64,000 nt of DNA from contig JAUCBJ010000135.1 in assembly GCA_032718475.1 (NCBI GenBank), positions 1 to 64,000 on the forward strand. Reading direction: 5' to 3'. The notes under the pieces are model-generated. The model had not been told where the DNA came from. It was given only the letters and a program-made list of their open reading frames with translations, and made no database searches. Made by a program: the position numbers and the translations under genes. Origin of the DNA: Nemertoderma westbladi (lineage: Eukaryota > Xenacoelomorpha > Nemertodermatida > Nemertodermatidae). Below, piece after piece: positions 11,231 through 22,062 of the stretch; positions within the stretch are counted from its first letter, which is position 1, and each line of letters starts with the position of its first letter.

Positions 11231-13165
11231 GTTGGGCGAATTTTCTAAGTTCGTGATCTAAGCGGGTTATAAAATTTGCACCGTATTTTTGAAATGTATT
11301 CGCTACAACATAGTATCAAAGTTAACTGTAAAAACACGAAGTGCTTATTTTACTTTCCAAAAAGTGCTAAGATTTTAGAGGTCGGGTATGTTACTAACAT
11401 TGAATGTTGCTAACATTGAAGTTGTATCGCAGATTAAATATTTAGGATATATTTTATGTAATTCTACGGATGGCGATTCGGATATAAATAACCAACTGCG
11501 TAGCTTTTATAGGCGAGCTAATACGGTAATTAGGAAATTTGGAGGATGTTCTGTTTGGTTAAAATTAAATTATTTCATAGTTTTTGTACACAGTTTTATG
11601 GTAGCTCATTGTGAATAAGAATGAATTATTCTAATCAGTTATATAAGGAGAATAGTGTAGCATATAATAATACAGCTAGAAGGTTTTTGAAGTTTCAATG
11701 GGGGTGCAGTGCATCCTTTGGCACTTTAGGGTTACCAAAGTTTATCCATATCATAGATATGGTGCAAAAAAGTCTTTACTGTAGTGCAAGAGACTATTAC
11801 AACGTCGTTGTAAAACGTACAACATTACAATGTAAGTAGGATTGTGAAAATAAAATATTTAGACTTGTTGGATATATTAATAATATCTCTGTATAGCACT
11901 TACAGGATTTTTTTTTCATATTTAACTGTTATCCTTAATACGTAACTAAGTTTCTGTGATTCTCACTATATTATTATTATCTATTTGTGCTAGAATCTTA
12001 GGTAATTTAGCCTATTATATGGAACACCAAGGACACCTGGGGGTTCTCGAATAAATATTATTATTATTAAGCCTAGTAATACAACAGTGACACCTGAGAC
12101 CCTTATAGGTAGGCCCCACACATAGACACTACCCGAATATATCTTGCATGTTTGCTGCTTTATGTACGTATTATTGATATGGTTGGTATAATAATTTTTA
12201 TATAATATTTTACCTTAAGCTATTAGTTCAATTATGATTTACTGTGCGCGCACATACCTTTTATCAATGTTAGAATTTATATTTACCCCGACTGGGGGTG
12301 TATATATCTTATTGTAAAAAAAAATTGATGTGGTTGGGTTTAATATTTCCAATAAATAATTTTCTTAAAATTATTACAGATATTGTTAAACACAGTCAAT
12401 ATATATGAATTATGAAGAAGGCCTTTAAATCAGTAAATTTTACTTTGGTGCTAATAATACTGCCCTTCCTACCTATAGGGATCAACATCCCATGAATGAT
12501 AACTCATCCATAGCTACAATTTATCCATAATCAGGATATTTATTGCCTGATGTAGGCCTAGGCCTACAGTACATCGTGCACATGAAATATTCAGTATGGC
12601 CAATCTAAATTGCAGTAGTAGTAAAACATAGGTGTTGGTCATAAAATGTAATTCTATCTTATCCAGTAAAATACAGAATGTTAACAATAATTACTTTAAT
12701 GTTAACCTTAAGTGTACGTTACTTCTCTCTGTATTCAATATTAATTATTCCATTATTGTACAATATTTCGTTTTTTTTTGCGCAAATGGGACGTTGTGAC
12801 AATGACTCTAGAATTTACCTCAATAATTTTATACTCAAATCTGTAGAGAATTGGAGTATTTTTTAGATCTAACATACAGATTCAAAAATTAAATATCCCA
12901 TAGGGATTGAGATATTAATCTAATTTAGTAGTATCATGACCTACTACAGTATATTATTATAATATATAATATTAACTTAGATTACCTACTTTTAGAAAAT
13001 GAATTAACTTGTATTACCTACTTTTTGAAAATGAATTAACTTGCATTACCTACTTTTTGAAAATGAATTAACTTGCATTACCTACTTTTTGAAAATTAAT
13101 TAACTTGAATAACCAACTTTTTGAAGAGTATACAAATCAAAGTGGCCGCAATGAGCCACCATACA
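11231..13165 (+). other. 3' flank of ABCC, tandem unit 2, with LINE relic
   Basis: Collinear with 6,692-8,700. It has the LINE C-terminal relic at 11,388-11,800, better preserved here (QIKYLGYILCNSTDG in frame), and the TCGAATAAATATTATTATTA tail near 12,046. A deletion of about 35 bp relative to unit 1 lies near 11,770. The flank ends in about four 32-bp repeat units (12,985-13,125). No gene is supported. Confidence 0.75.
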
Positions 13166-13299
13166 TATTAGTAATAGTAATAGTAAGTAATAGTAATAGT
13201 AAAGTTATACTGTAGTAATAGTAATAGTAAAGTTATACTGTAGTAGTATTAATAGTAATACTGTAGTAGGTGTAATAGTAATAGTAATACTGTAGTAAT
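13166..13299 (+). repeat. (TAGTAA)n-type microsatellite
   Basis: Imperfect TAGTAA tract preceding LINE fragment C. In unit 1 the same place holds the whole of LINE copy A, so copy A was either inserted in unit 1 or lost from unit 2. Confidence 0.8.
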
Positions 13300-13564
13300 A
13301 TGGGTATCACCCCACCAAGTGTTTCCTGACTGTGAAGCCAGAGAACAAGCAGAGGCGGAGCAACTGTTCACCGGATACAACATATACATTACCACTGTTG
13401 GAAACAAACTATTGGGTGGCGTCATTGGCACAGAGGAATTCCATCGGAGTTTCATTCAAGAGAAGGTAGGCGAATTCGTTACCGAGGTCGACAGACTTGC
13501 CGATATAGCTGCGGTACATCCCCACTGTTCTTATGCGGGGTTGGCGTTCGGCCTGATGCAGGAA
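13300..13564 (+). pseudogene. LINE fragment C, fused to ABCC
   Basis: Near-identical copy of fragment B (LFTGYNIYIT, KLLGGVIGTEEF, EVDRLADIAA) ending at the same GATGCAGG junction with ABCC NBD2. Few substitutions separate it from B. Confidence 0.8.
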
Positions 13565-14257
13565 CTATATCGCTTATTAATGTTTGTTTAACCTATGATA
13601 CGAGTAAACAGGTCCTTTCCAATATTAATATTGATATAGCAGCAGGGGAAAATATAGCATTTATTGGTCGAACTGGGGCAGGAAAGACATCTATATTTAC
13701 ATTTGCGTGATAATATGCGTGATAATATGGACCCATTCAATGAACATTCTGATAGTGACATTTGGGATGTATTAGAAGCAGTTCAGATGAAGGATGAAGT
13801 AGTCTCTCGTATACTAAATATGAACAATGGAAGTGGTTTTTCAATACCAGATATCAAACCCGTCAAGAGCAACTATAATGATTTAGATAAACTTCGTGTC
13901 CAATCTAGGGGATTCAATTATAGTGCAGGTCAGCAACAGTTGTTATGTTTGGGTCGGGCAATTCTAAGAAAATGTAAAATCATTTTAATGGATGAAGCTA
14001 CCTCCTCTATTGATTTAGAAACACAAAGTGTTATTCAAGAGGTTATGAAGAATAAATTTAAAGATTTAACAGTTTTGATAATTGCTCACAGAATTGAAAC
14101 AATAATGGGCAGTGATAGAGTAGTAGTTGTTGCAAATGGAAAAATTGTTGAACTTGATAAACCGAAGGAGCTCTTAAACAACTCAGAAAGCTATTTTAGC
14201 AAAATTATGTCGACCTTTGAATCAAATTATAATGCATTAGTAAAAGCTGATTTCTGA
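13565..14257 (+). pseudogene. ABCC 3' fragment, tandem copy 3 (pseudogene)
   Basis: Same structure as 10,538-11,230: out-of-frame Walker A, about 130-bp internal deletion with duplicated CGTGATAATATG, then an open frame with the YSAGQ signature, MDEATSS Walker B and IAHR H-loop. A few point changes distinguish it from copy 2 (for example K to N in MNNGSG). It lacks the rest of the transporter. Confidence 0.9.
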
Positions 14258-14804
14258 GTTGGGCGAATTTTCTAAGTTCGTGATCTAACCGGGTTATAAA
14301 ATTTGCACCGTATTTTTGAAATGTACTCGCTACAACATAGTATCAAAGTTAACTGTAAAAACACGAAGTTATTTTACTTTCCAAAAGGTGCTAAGATTTT
14401 AGAGGTCGGGTATGTTACTAACATTGAATGTTGCTAACATTGAAGTTGTATCGCAGATTAAATATTTAGGACATATTTTATGTAACTCTACGGATGGCGA
14501 TTAGGATATAAATAACCAACTGCATAGCTTTTATAGGCGAGCTAATACGGTAATTAGGAAATTTGGAGGATGTTCTGTTTCGGTTAAAATTAAATTATTT
14601 CATAGTTTTTGTACACAGTTTTATGGTAGCTCATTTGTGAATAAGAACGAATTATTCTAATCAGTTAATCAGTTAATTATTCTAATACAGATTCAAAAAT
14701 TAAATATCCCATACTGATTCAGATATTAATCTAATTTAGTAGTAACATGACCTACTACAGTATATTATTATAATATATAATATTAACTTAGATTACCTAT
14801 ACTT
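14258..14804 (+). other. 3' flank of ABCC, tandem unit 3, internally deleted
   Basis: Collinear with the other flanks up to about 14,660. There the sequence jumps to the segment equivalent to about 12,876, removing roughly 1.2 kb. The LINE relic is present (14,410-14,640) with an added in-frame stop. No gene is supported. Confidence 0.7.
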
Positions 14805-15550
14805 TTAGAAAATGAATTAACTTGCATTACCTACTTTTTGAAAATGAATTAACTTGCATTACCAACTTTTAGAAAATTAATTAACTTGCATTACCTACTT
14901 TTTGACAAATAATTAATTTGCATTAACTACTTTTAGAAAATGAATTAACTTGCATTGCCTATTTTTTGAAAATGAATTAACTTGTATTACCTACTTTTTG
15001 AAAATGAATTAACTTGCATTACATACTTTTTGAAAATAAATTAACTTGCATTACCTACTTTTAGAAAATTGATTAACTTGCATTACCTACTTTTAGAAAA
15101 TGAGTTAGCTTGCATTGCCTATTTTTTGAAAATGATTTAACTTGTATTACCTACTTTTTGAAAATGAATTAACTTGTATTACCTACTTTTTGAAAATGAA
15201 TTAACTTGCATTACCTACTTTTTGAAAACGAATTAACTTGCATTACCTACTTTTAGAAAATGAGTTAACTTGCATTGCCTATTTTTTGAAAATGAATTAA
15301 CTTGCATTACCTACTTTTTGAAAATAAATTAACTTGCATTACCTACTTTTAGAAAATTGATTAACTTGCATTACCTACTTTTAGAAAATGAATTAACTTT
15401 CATTGCTTATTTTTTGAAAATGAATTAACTTGTATTACCTACTTTTTGAAAATGAATTAACTTGCATTACCTACTTTTTGAAAATGAATTAACTTGCATT
15501 ACCTACTTTTTGAAAATTAATTAACTTGAATTACCAACTTTTTGAAAAGT
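14805..15550 (+). repeat. 32-bp satellite, expanded (about 23 units)
   Basis: Long array of the 32-bp unit (ACTTGCATTACCTACTTTTT then GAAAATGAATTA) with sub-variants (TTTTAGAAAAT versus TTTTTGAAAAT; GCCTATTTTTTG). Variants recur in a repeating order, suggesting multi-unit duplications. Units 1 and 2 of the ABCC flank hold only about 5 and 4 copies. Confidence 0.9.
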
Positions 15551-15588
15551 ATACAAATCAAAGTGGCCGCAATGAGCCACCATACATA

Positions 15589-15738
15589 TTAGTAATAGTA
15601 ATAGTAAGTAATAGTAATAGTAAAGTTATACTGTATTAATAGTACTGTAATAGTAATAGTAAAGTTATACTGTAGTAGTAGTAATAGTAATACTGTAGTA
15701 GGTGTAATAGTAATAGTAATACTGTAGTAGTAGTAATT
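15589..15738 (+). repeat. (TAGTAA)n-type microsatellite
   Basis: Same interrupted TAGTAA tract as elsewhere. It directly abuts the A-rich 3' end of the minus-strand LINE copy D. Confidence 0.8.
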
Positions 15739-18300
15739 TTTTTTTTCCAGATTGGGGTTCCTTTTTTTAATACTGCATTGCAAATTCAAATAGTTAACAA
15801 AAGAACAGTACAGCACATACAAAATACAGCACATAAAAACTAAATAATTACTCACCAACCACCACCAGATGTATTTGACGGCCTAGCAACCAAATAGCTA
15901 TTTAAAATACCAGTATGTACTGCTGTACTGTGTACTGCCTACCACTGCACTGCCATTCAGCCTGTTGGGTCCGAATTTGCATTAGCCAGGAGAATGGACA
16001 GAGCAGCGACGACCTCAGCAACGCGAAACTCAGTCGCTGGCGAACCCAGGTGATACTGTCGGAGTACCGGACCTCCCTTTTGTCCGCGATCTTGTGGGCC
16101 AGGCGAGTAACAAACTGCGTGGCGGCTTTGGACATCCCGCCGAAAGCCGTGAAGATGAGGGGAGTGAAGTTGCTGTGTTCAACCTCCCTCACCCACTCCT
16201 CGTACTTTCGGATCTTTCGGTCCTCGTGGTGGCGATGGGTCACATCCAAAGACATGGCGGCGTTTGTAGCGGCCAGCGGGTTGAATACTGAAATGTCGAT
16301 GAAGGTCCTCTGGAAGCGGTTGCCCCAGAAGCCACTCACCGAAACGTCCAGCCGCGCCTGCTGGTCAGTCGAGGCGGTTCGGAGGGTGAACTGCTCACCT
16401 GTCAGTGGCTGGAGCATCGTCTCAACTGCCACATTGTGTGCCACCTCAGTAAGGGAATCAGCCACGAAATCGCGGATCTCGTTGTGCCTTATGGAGGGAG
16501 AAACCTCCAGTATGGCACGACAGAATATGCGAAGCGGAAAATCGCTCCCCACAGTCACAACGAGCTTGGAGATCCTTAGGGGACCACCTATAATAATGTA
16601 GACTCAGGGCGTCTCGGAACTCTTCCTTATCTAGGTGAGTTTGAACTTGGGTTAGCGGTTTGGTGTTAAGCCAAGTTGAAGCGCCTTTCTCTGAGGTTAA
16701 CTCCTTGCAACTTGCAAAGTTAACAACTTGCGTTGGTTTGGCGAGATCTTCCTTTAAACCTCTGCTGTTTTAGTTTTTAGGTGAAGCGCCCCACGAACTT
16801 TCAGTGCAGCCAATGCCAGCTTCTGCCGCTCCCGGATCACCGACATCGAATGGGTATCGGCTAGATGAAATGGTTCGCACATATCGCGCGAGTTGCTGTA
16901 CTGTGCGTCGAGGTCGGCAGGAACAGGAACGCCCAATCCACCGTGCCAGACTGGCAGGGACAGCAGCTGTCTTTCTTCCGACGAAATCGACGCTCTGTCG
17001 GTGATCTGGCAGAGGAAGAGTTCTTCTGACTCTTCGAGTTTCCCGAAGTGGTTGGTTGCACCAGGAACTACCCGCGACACGTACCGCACCGGCACGACAA
17101 ACCGAACACCAGCCCGGCGAACGCGCAGTGGAGATCCACCGCAGCTATGTCGGCGATCCGGTTGACCTGGGCCTTAAACTCCTACACTTTCTTCGCGATA
17201 TATTCGCGTCGTAACTCCTCTGTCCCAATAACCCCGCAGAGGAGTTCATGGCCAACCGTGTTTATTATGACGCCGGTATTGGCAAATAATTCCTCGGCCT
17301 CCTCCCGCTTATCCAGTTTAACAGTTAGGTGACACTTCGACGGGTAGTATCCGTACAGCGGGCCAAGTCGAGACACGATATCCCAGTACTTATGCAGTTA
17401 GACGAGCTTCCCGGCCACATTGCCATCATCCGCAAACCATCGCTGAAGGATCTTACAGATCTCGCCCAACGTCCTAATAAATGGCAAGGTCCCGCTCCCA
17501 AACTTTGCCATGGCAACCGGGTCACCCTGGGTAGTACCCTCCTCGGAGAGCAAGGAGTCTCCGCCAACAAACAACCGGGATGGGCGACTGTAGCAGTTTG
17601 TTACGACTGTGTGTAACGCCGAACACACCGCGCGAATATTGTGCAACGCAGCCTGTCTGTTAAGAACGTTAAACGCGTTTGTTGCATCTATCTGTAGCAC
17701 CGCGTCGCAGTCATTATCGTCGAACGCATCATTGAGGCTGTGGATAGCGAACTCAATGCCGGTTTTCTGGACGAGACAGAGTTGAATCCCTCCTCCAACA
17801 GCCTGGAGATCCTCACGGATGCAGTATATAATCGACTTGCCGATGACCCGACGGAGAACCTCTCCAATCCCTACGGGTCGAACTCCGGGGTTCTTATATC
17901 CAGCGCCAGTAGACGCGAGTTTAGCAACGCGGATATCGAATCCGGAGGAACCACCTTCTGCGCGATCTGTTTCGCCCACTCCGCAATCTGGTTGGCCAGG
18001 CCGGTTGATTCCGTCCGAAACTTTGTCAGGAGGTGTTTCCACCCCTGCACATCCAACCCAGACAGCCCGGCGGCATTCCCCTTCATCCAGAGTAAACTCG
18101 ACAGAATCACCTCCCCGATAATCGCCTCAAATATAACTTCATGATGCTCCAGCGCACAGCTAAACTCCGAGATGAGTATGGACTCGTCCGCCGGTTGCGC
18201 TGGGGGGTGTTTCTGACGCAAGACGTCACCTGCGATCTTCATTACGCCATCTTTATCAGTGAACGAGTCGTTCAACTTCATTGGCGCTCCTCGGTAAGCC
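15739..18300 (-). pseudogene. Nuclease-bearing LINE-like retroelement copy D (RT to nuclease)
   Basis: The longest copy of this family, read right to left. Reverse transcriptase motifs: NPGVRPVGIGEVLRRVIGK, VLQIDATNAFNVLNR, EEGTTQGDPVAM and WFADDGNVAG (18,042 to about 17,400). Then GPLYGYYPSKCHLTVK and LLCGVIGTEEL (17,376-17,182), the LLSLPVWHGGLGVPVP segment (17,095-16,754), and the nuclease domain with IRHNEIRDFVADSL, ARLDVSVSGFWGN and FIDISVFNP (16,558-15,902). It is broken into at least five frames by indels, so it is dead. The zinc-knuckle segment between thumb and nuclease is deleted or degraded. Its 3' UTR (about 15,739-15,900) ends in an A-run adjoining the microsatellite and shares a CTGGTGGTGG motif with the other copies. 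Confidence 0.8.
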
Positions 18301-18365
18301 GAGTAGTAGTACTAGTAATAGTAATACTGTAGTAGGTGTAATAGTAATAGTAATAGTGTAGTATT
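18301..18365 (+). repeat. (TAGTAA)n-type microsatellite between divergent LINE copies
   Basis: Short TAGTAA tract separating the 5' side of minus-strand copy D from the 5' side of plus-strand copy E, giving a head-to-head arrangement. Confidence 0.8.
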
Positions 18366-19975
18366 ATGGGTATCACCCCACCAAGTGTTTCCTGACTGTG
18401 AAGCCAGAGAAGCAAGCAGAGGCGGAGCAACTGTTCACTGGATACAGCATATACATTACCACTGTTGGAAACAAACTATTGGGTGGCGTCATTGGCACAG
18501 AGGAGTTCCGTCGGAGTTTCATTCAAGAGAAGGTAGGTGAATTCGTTGCCGAGGTCGACAGACTTGCCGATATAGCCGCGGTAGATCCCCACTGTGCTTA
18601 TGCGGGGTTGATGTTCGGCCTTGCGTGGCGGTGGCGGTATGTAGCTCGGGTAGTACCAGGGGTGACGGCGTAGCTGGGGGATTTAGAGGAGTCAGTAAAC
18701 CGGTTTATATGCCGCCTAACCGACCGCCTAGCCATCCAGGTGGAGGAATGTGAGTTGATGTCTCTGCCGATTCAGGATGGGGGATGGGAATCCCCCTCCC
18801 GCAGGACCTCGAGCCACAGTATCACCACTCCCGTCTGGTTTGTGAACCATTCAGAGAAGCCACTGTGGATACGATGTCTATCATCCGGAAGGATCAGGTC
18901 AAGGTTGTGAAGACTTTAACAGCGGTGTCAGCTATTACTCTAAGAGAAAAAAAGAAGAAACTTATAATAAACTGCCACCACACCAACAGCAACTTTGCGA
19001 CTTGGTCTGCGAAAAGTGGGCGTCCACCTGGCTAAACAGTTGGCCGCTAACACTGCAAGATACTCACCTCGACAAGGAAGAGTTCCGCGATTCACTGTGT
19101 CTCCATTACGGATGGACCCACCATCTCGTTGTGCCTGTGGAGCGCGATTTTCGTCGTCCCTTGTACTGTCGTGCCACACGGGGGGTTTCACCTCCATACG
19201 GCACAACGAGATACGCGACGGAGGTGGCATACAATGTCGGGGTGGAGCCCATGCTTCCGGCTTTAACAGGTGAGTCATTTGGCCATCGGTCAACGTCTAC
19301 GGACCAGGAGGCAAGGCTGGATGTCTCAGTGTATGGTATCTGGGGCAACCGCTTCCAGAGGACGTACATCGACGTATCCATGTTCAACGACACCCACTGA
19401 CCGACACCAACGCCACAATGTCTCTTCCAGCAGCCCACCCGCATCACGAGTCCAGGAAGAGGCTTAGGTACGAAGAACGGCTGCGAGAAGTGGAGCACTC
19501 CAGCTTCACCCCACTGATTTTTTCGGCGTTTGGTGGAACCTCACCGTCGGCAGCGCCTCGCGCTGAAGTTGGCTGACAAACGCGATGTCCTGTACGCTGA
19601 GTGTGTGGTGTGGGTTCGCCGCTAAGCTTGGATCTAAGCTTCGCGCTACTTCGGTCCGCTCTCCTATGTTTGCGTGGATGCCGGTCAGCCAAGCGACGGC
19701 TATTTTGGTGCGACATAGACTCCATTGTCCACAGCAATGTGGGCAGTACAGCAGTATTACGGCGTAGTACCGGTACAACAGTTGTAGCTATGTAAATCTG
19801 GAAGGTTTTTTGTATTTCCCGCGTTTTTTAAAATATGTAGTTAAAATTATGTACAGTTGCTTAGCTACGTCAGCTGGTGGTGGGTTGTAGGTATATTGTG
19901 TTTTTATTTTTAATTATATGTGGATTTATGTCATATTTATAAATATAATAATGGAGATTTGATCTGGGAACTGAC
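18366..19975 (+). pseudogene. Nuclease-bearing LINE-like retroelement copy E
   Basis: Plus-strand copy starting at YGYHPTKCFLTVK-like sequence. It continues through KLLGGVIGTEEF, WRYVARVVPGVT, GGWGIPLPQDLEPQ, CEKWASTWLNSW (about 19,005), a zinc-knuckle-like CACGARFSSS...LSCHTGGF (about 19,130-19,190), and ARLDVSVYGIWGN with YIDVSMFN (about 19,310-19,390). Frameshifts near 18,780, 18,960, 19,190 and 19,400 disrupt it. A 3' UTR with GCTGGTGGTGGGTTG follows at about 19,880 and runs to the microsatellite. Confidence 0.75.
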
Positions 19976-20233
19976 AAATTACTGTAGTAATATTAATAGT
20001 GATAGTAATAGTGATAGTAATAGTAATAGTAAATAGCAATAGTAATAGTAATAGTGATAGTGATAGTAATAGTACTAGTAAATAGCAATAGCAATAGCAA
20101 TAGTGATAGTAATAGTAATAGTAGTAATAGTAAATTGCAATAGCAATAGCAATAGAAATAGTAAATAGCAATAGTAATAGTAAATAGCAATAGCAATAGT
20201 AATAGTACTAGTAAATAGCAATAGTAATAGTAA

Positions 20234-20395
20234 TTTTTTTTTTTTTTTTTTTTTGGCTGCTTAGTGCTTTTTTTATTTTTATTGACAAACTTGACAAATA
20301 TATAAAAAGACACATAAAAGTTATAAAAAATAAGAAAAACCTCACCCACCACCAGGCTACTGTACAATGTTGCATGTTGCACAATGTTGTTAATA
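20234..20395 (-). mobile_element. 3' end of a retroposon, minus strand, in microsatellite
   Basis: On the minus strand this reads as a 3' UTR containing CCTGGTGGTGGGTGAG, an AATAAA-like signal and a terminal A-run (seen as about 24 T at 20,235-20,256). The GGTGGTGGGT motif matches the 3' UTRs of nuclease-LINE copies D and E, so it is probably a severely 5'-truncated member of that family. Confidence 0.65.
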
Positions 20396-20475
20396 GTAAT
20401 AGTAATGGTAATAGTGATAGTGATAGTAATAGTACTAGTAAATAGCAATAGCAATAGCAATGTAAGTAATAGCTG

Positions 20476-20656
20476 ACCAGTAGGCCTACAACATAAACAA
20501 CCAACTGTTTTGAATTTCCCCCTTACATTCGTATCACTGTACCTCATTGTATAAATCAGATTTGGTGATAGGGTGTGATAGTGCAATTTGAAATCCATTG
20601 TATCAACTATGTTATTATACGTATATAGCAATAAAAAAAAAAAAAAAAAAAAAAAT
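20476..20656 (+). mobile_element. Poly(A)-tailed retroposon fragment, plus strand, in microsatellite
   Basis: A unique segment of about 160 bp ends in AGCAATAAAA and a run of about 23 A, and is flanked on both sides by TAGCAA hexamers. It looks like a 5'-truncated retroposon or processed transcript end. Its parent family is not recognised. Confidence 0.6.
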
Positions 20657-20782
20657 AGCAATAGTAATAGTAATAGTGATAGTAATAGTAAATAGCAATA
20701 GCAATAGTAATATTAATAGTAATAGTAATAGTAAATAGCAATAGCAATAGTAAATAGCAATAGCAATAGCAATAGTAATAGT

Positions 20783-21045
20783 CGCAGTGTCCGAGTGGAT
20801 ATGGCGCCTGAACTGCTTACACAATAGTGTTTGGTGGCGCAGGTTGGAATCCGACTAAAGGCTGTAGAAATTTCGCACTGTTGTGTCCCTAGGCAAGACA
20901 CTTTAGACATTAGTGCCTACGTCAACCCAGCGGTATAATGGGAACCTGGCTTTGCTTGGGTAATGATAATAAAAGCGCTTTGAGTATGCCGAGCATAAAA
21001 AGCGCTATATAAATAACCAATATTAATATTATTATTATTATTAAT
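20783..21045 (+). mobile_element. tRNA-derived SINE
   Basis: Head (20,783-20,860) with box-A-like TGTCCGAGTGG and box-B-like GGTTGGAATCC, resembling a Leu/Ser-class tRNA. Central region (20,880-20,960) with CCCTAGGCAAGACACTTTAG and CAACCCAGCGGTATAATGGG, a conserved-looking core of the kind shared by marine metazoan SINEs. Tail (20,965-21,045) with AAGCGCTATATAAATAACC then ATT repeats. The superfamily (Meta, Nin or other) cannot be decided by eye. Confidence 0.75.
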
Positions 21046-21169
21046 AGTAATAGTATTTTAATGAGTATTTTTCTGATCATGAAAAGTAGGCCTTACAACC
21101 CTACTGTAAGAGATCCCAACATTAACCCTATTAGTACCGGGCTATAAAATCTTGTACAAATTCGGGGGG

Positions 21170-22062
21170 GCGGGTGGTTGTCATATTGAACCCCCCTCTA
21201 ATATCTTCAAATTTTAACGAAAACGTCGGATTTTTTGTTTGTATATGTAGATTTCACAAGTCAGATTCAGAACAATTTTCAAAAAATTTGAAAGTTACAA
21301 TTCTCAACTAATCTTTTTTCAATTCGGGTTTTCTAGGGCGCTGAATCCATTGGAAAATATTTTAAAATGATTTGATTACTATAAATGCCAGTTTTAGTCC
21401 GAAAACGAAATGAAAAAAAACAAGCTTACCAGCACCTTTCAGTTTGAACACAAAAATTTTAATTGACTTATATGACGCTATAAATTCATATTTTCAGGGC
21501 TTCTGGGGCGCTGCTTCTAATGTAATACATTTATAATTTTCAAGATCATTGCTACTCATATTTTTTGGCGTAATATGGAAAAATTTGGTGCTACAGTAGC
21601 ACCAAATTTCATACCCATCACCAAAAATACCTGTTTAAGATGTCCAGTGCTGTTTTTATAGATTTCTATCGGATTCATGCCCCTAATAAACCCAAATAAT
21701 GTAAGAATTAACATGATACTATCTACTGTATTGATCAATTTGCTTATATTTTAAAAAATTTGGTGCAGGCACTAAAATTTTCAATAACCGCCGAAGATAC
21801 AAGTTTGAGAATGAAATAAGCGAAAATTGCATAAGATGCAATTTTTACTGATTCCATTGAATTCAGAACCCTCACAAACCCGTATAACGCAAGAACCAAG
21901 GTGACACAATCAATTGATATATTTGATGGTTTGAAAAATTTGGTGGTAGCCCCAAATTTTGTTACCACTTCCGAAACATCCATGTTTGAGATGTCCAATA
22001 AGATAATTTTTTATTTAATTTAATTCAAAACCCCCCATAAACCTCTAAAATTCGAGAAATAA
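21170..22062 (-). repeat. Diverged tandem repeat, period about 165-190 bp
   Basis: Related blocks recur around CCCCTAATAAACCC (about 21,680), ACCCTCACAAACCC (about 21,868) and CCCCCATAAACC (about 22,030), each followed by AAATTTGGTG or similar. Minus-strand open stretches at 21,556-21,738 and 21,744-21,998 are two units of one repeat (conceptual LTLFGFIRGMNP versus LALYGFVRVLNS). No known protein is recognised. It may be a relic satellite related to the one at 28,120-28,560. Confidence 0.55.
21581..21609. repeat. Perfect 29-bp palindrome
   Basis: AAATTTGGTGCTA and its exact reverse complement TAGCACCAAATTT are separated by CAG. It sits within the diverged repeat region, where AAATTTGGTG recurs singly in neighbouring units. 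Confidence 0.9.

Larger units (their letters stand above)
10113..14257 (+). repeat. Tandem duplication, offset about 3,027 bp
   Basis: Equivalent points recur 3,027 bp apart: LINE fragment 10,292 and 13,319; ABCC fragment open frame 10,637 and 13,664; ABCC stops 11,230 and 14,257. Both copies carry the same LINE-ABCC junction and the same internal ABCC deletion, so the second arose from the first by tandem duplication. Confidence 0.9.
19982..20782 (+). repeat. Long (TAGTAA/TAGCAA)n microsatellite with two retroposon tails inside
   Basis: Tracts at 19,982-20,233, 20,393-20,475 and 20,657-20,782 consist of TAGTAA, TAGCAA and TAGTGA hexamers. They are separated by two poly(A)-tailed insertions, described separately. 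The tract is open in several frames as runs of Leu, Ile, Thr and Tyr, but this is compositional and not coding. Confidence 0.9.

Noticed and set aside
19926-20910. Minus-strand frames encoding long runs of Leu, Ile, Thr and Tyr
   Set aside because: Direct translation of TAGTAA/TAGCAA microsatellite and poly(A) runs.
21556-21998. Small membrane-protein genes on the minus strand
   Set aside because: The two frames are successive units of one diverged DNA repeat.
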